Shown: positions 4,997 to 6,031 of the stretch, in pieces | Position numbering within the stretch: position 1 is the stretch's first letter | How the letters are laid out: every line of letters begins with the position of its first letter | Source of the DNA: Gemmatimonadota bacterium | Lineage (GTDB): Bacteria > Gemmatimonadota > Gemmatimonadetes > Longimicrobiales > Longimicrobiaceae | Assembly (NCBI GenBank): GCA_019240375.1 | Contig: JAFAYN010000515.1 | Span: 1 to 6,031, forward strand | Reading direction: 5' to 3' | DNA: 6,031 nt | Notes under the pieces: generated by a model | Databases searched by the model: none | What the model saw: only the letters and a program-made list of their open reading frames with translations | Told to the model about the DNA's origin: nothing | Position numbers and translations under genes: made by a program

Positions 4997-6031
4997 ATGT
5001 ACGAGAGAATCGACAACTTCATCATCCGCCGGCCCGACGGGATCCGCTACTCCAACTCGCTGGTGATTGGACCCGGCATCAGCGTCACCGAGACCGCGGG
5101 GGGAATCCCGGAGATCACCGGCTTCCCCGGGGAAGTGACCCTGATGCCCTGCGGCAACGACGACACCGCCGCCATCCGGGCCGCGCTGGCGGTATATCCG
5201 CGGGTTCGGCTCGGCCCGGGGACCTTCCATCTGGGTGCCACCGTCACCATCGAGGCGGGACGGGAGGTCGTGGGGCTCGGGCCGAGCACCGTGGTGCTCG
5301 TCACCCACACCGGGATAGGCTTCAATCTGACGGGTGACTTCACGGCCATCGAGAACCTGGGCATCTTCGGAAGCGGTGACTTCTTCCCCGGCCACGTAGC
5401 CGTGAGCGCGACGGGCGTCAGGCATGTCCGGCTCCGACAGATCGTCATGGCGAGCTTCGGTCGCGGCATCGAGCTGAACCAGGTCTCCAACGTCCTCGTT
5501 TCCGGCGTCGATGCGGAGGACTTCGGAACGGGCCACGGGATTTCGGTGGTCGGGCCGGGAGACCAGGTTTCCGTGACGGACATACGGATGAACGGCGCGC
5601 ACAGTGCCGGGATCAACCTCGTGCTGGTGAACGGGGTCCGTTGCGAGGGGGTCGTGGTTCAGGACTCGGGGAACGGTATCCGCATGCAGCAGGTGCGGAG
5701 CGCAGTCCTGGGATCCGCGCAAATCTACACCTTCGGTCCCGGTCTACTCGTTCAGAACAGCAGCTCCGTTGAAATCGCAGGGGTGCAGATCGAAGGCAGC
5801 AATGCCCTTTTCCGGATCGAGAACACTTCCGGCGCAGTGCTGGGTGGATGCGGGACCGTGGAGTCACGGACGACTTCGCTCACCATCCGCGGCGGCACCG
5901 CGGTGACGGTGGACGGGTTCTCCTCGGCAATGGCCGCTTCCCTGACCTCGGCACCCCCGCACGTGCTGGTGGACGGCGGCTCCACGCTGGTCATGCTCAG
6001 CGGCGTCCACCGGGTCAATCCCACCACCCCG
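4997..6031 (+). CDS. Pectate-lyase-like parallel beta-helix protein (3' end outside window)
   Basis: From ATG 4997 the frame is open to the last base of the window, giving 345 residues with no stop. Residues 54-100 (NDDTAAIRAAL, then RLGPGTFHLGATVTI, then GREVVGLGPSTVV) are the typical opening of the pectate-lyase-3 type beta-helix domain found in tail spikes, epimerases and polysaccharide lyases. After this come repeated short coils such as IENLGIFGSG, VRHVRLRQIVMASFGRGIEL, VSNVLVSGVDAEDFGTGHGI, VNGVRCEGVVVQDSGNGI and SSVEIAGVQIEGSNALF, spaced about 22-26 residues apart, as expected for a right-handed beta-helix. Residues 1-50 form a separate N-terminal segment. No signal peptide is seen, and no catalytic residues can be assigned. 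The ATG lacks a clear Shine-Dalgarno site; an in-frame GTG at 4949 is an alternative, with an in-frame TGA at 4928 setting the limit. Codons such as ATA, AGA, CTA, GTT and CGT are more frequent than in the neighbouring genes, hinting at separate acquisition. Confidence 0.8.
   Translation, partial: MYERIDNFIIRRPDGIRYSNSLVIGPGISVTETAGGIPEITGFPGEVTLMPCGNDDTAAIRAALAVYPRVRLGPGTFHLGATVTIEAGREVVGLGPSTVVLVTHTGIGFNLTGDFTAIENLGIFGSGDFFPGHVAVSATGVRHVRLRQIVMASFGRGIELNQVSNVLVSGVDAEDFGTGHGISVVGPGDQVSVTDIRMNGAHSAGINLVLVNGVRCEGVVVQDSGNGIRMQQVRSAVLGSAQIYTFGPGLLVQNSSSVEIAGVQIEGSNALFRIENTSGAVLGGCGTVESRTTSLTIRGGTAVTVDGFSSAMAASLTSAPPHVLVDGGSTLVMLSGVHRVNPTTP

Noticed and set aside
4878..5066. Small 62-codon plus-strand frame starting ATG 4878 (MKAPFRNFITRDTSGIRE)
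   Set aside because: It lacks a Shine-Dalgarno site and overlaps the start of the beta-helix gene in another frame for a third of its length. It becomes Ser/Thr/Pro-rich there like a shadow frame. The first ~35 codons could still encode a short peptide, but nothing supports it.

Overview
The window is very GC-rich (well over 60% by eye, with G or C at most third codon positions). It carries four protein-coding genes: two complete in the middle and one cut off at each edge. The base composition, a TTG start with a good Shine-Dalgarno site, and the gene content fit a high-GC bacterium, for example a Gemmatimonadota (Longimicrobium-like), actinobacterial or myxobacterial genome. The phylum cannot be fixed from this sequence alone. 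No rRNA, tRNA, insertion sequence or CRISPR array was seen.

Layout. (1) Bases 2-1249 (+) are the last 415 codons of a large protein of unknown function, with a helical stretch followed by a beta-rich C-terminal region. (2) A perfect 15-bp GC-rich hairpin lies between this gene and the convergent acetate kinase gene and probably ends transcription from both sides. (3) Bases 1337-2581 (-) encode acetate kinase (ackA), complete, with all catalytic residues and a TTG start. (4) Bases 2582-3011 are a divergent control region of about 430 bp. It contains three 11-bp direct repeats abutting a TTGACA -35 box, then two sequence-related terminator-like hairpins and a 14-bp palindrome. (5) Bases 3012-4802 (+) encode a 596-residue vanadium-dependent haloperoxidase of the bromoperoxidase-like type, with alanine in place of the active-site serine. 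(6) Bases 4803-4996 hold a further hairpin. (7) Bases 4997-6031 (+) are the first 345 codons of a pectate-lyase-like parallel beta-helix protein that runs off the window.

These genes do not form an obvious single pathway. Acetate kinase is central metabolism (acetate/acetyl-phosphate, ATP). The haloperoxidase would oxidise halides with hydrogen peroxide. The beta-helix protein is probably a surface, tail-spike or polysaccharide-related protein, and its less biased codon use suggests a different history.

The most distinctive feature is the divergent ackA/haloperoxidase control region. Its helically phased 11-bp repeats resemble OmpR/PhoB-type response-regulator sites, and the two tandem hairpins between the predicted promoter and the haloperoxidase start suggest attenuation or a small RNA.
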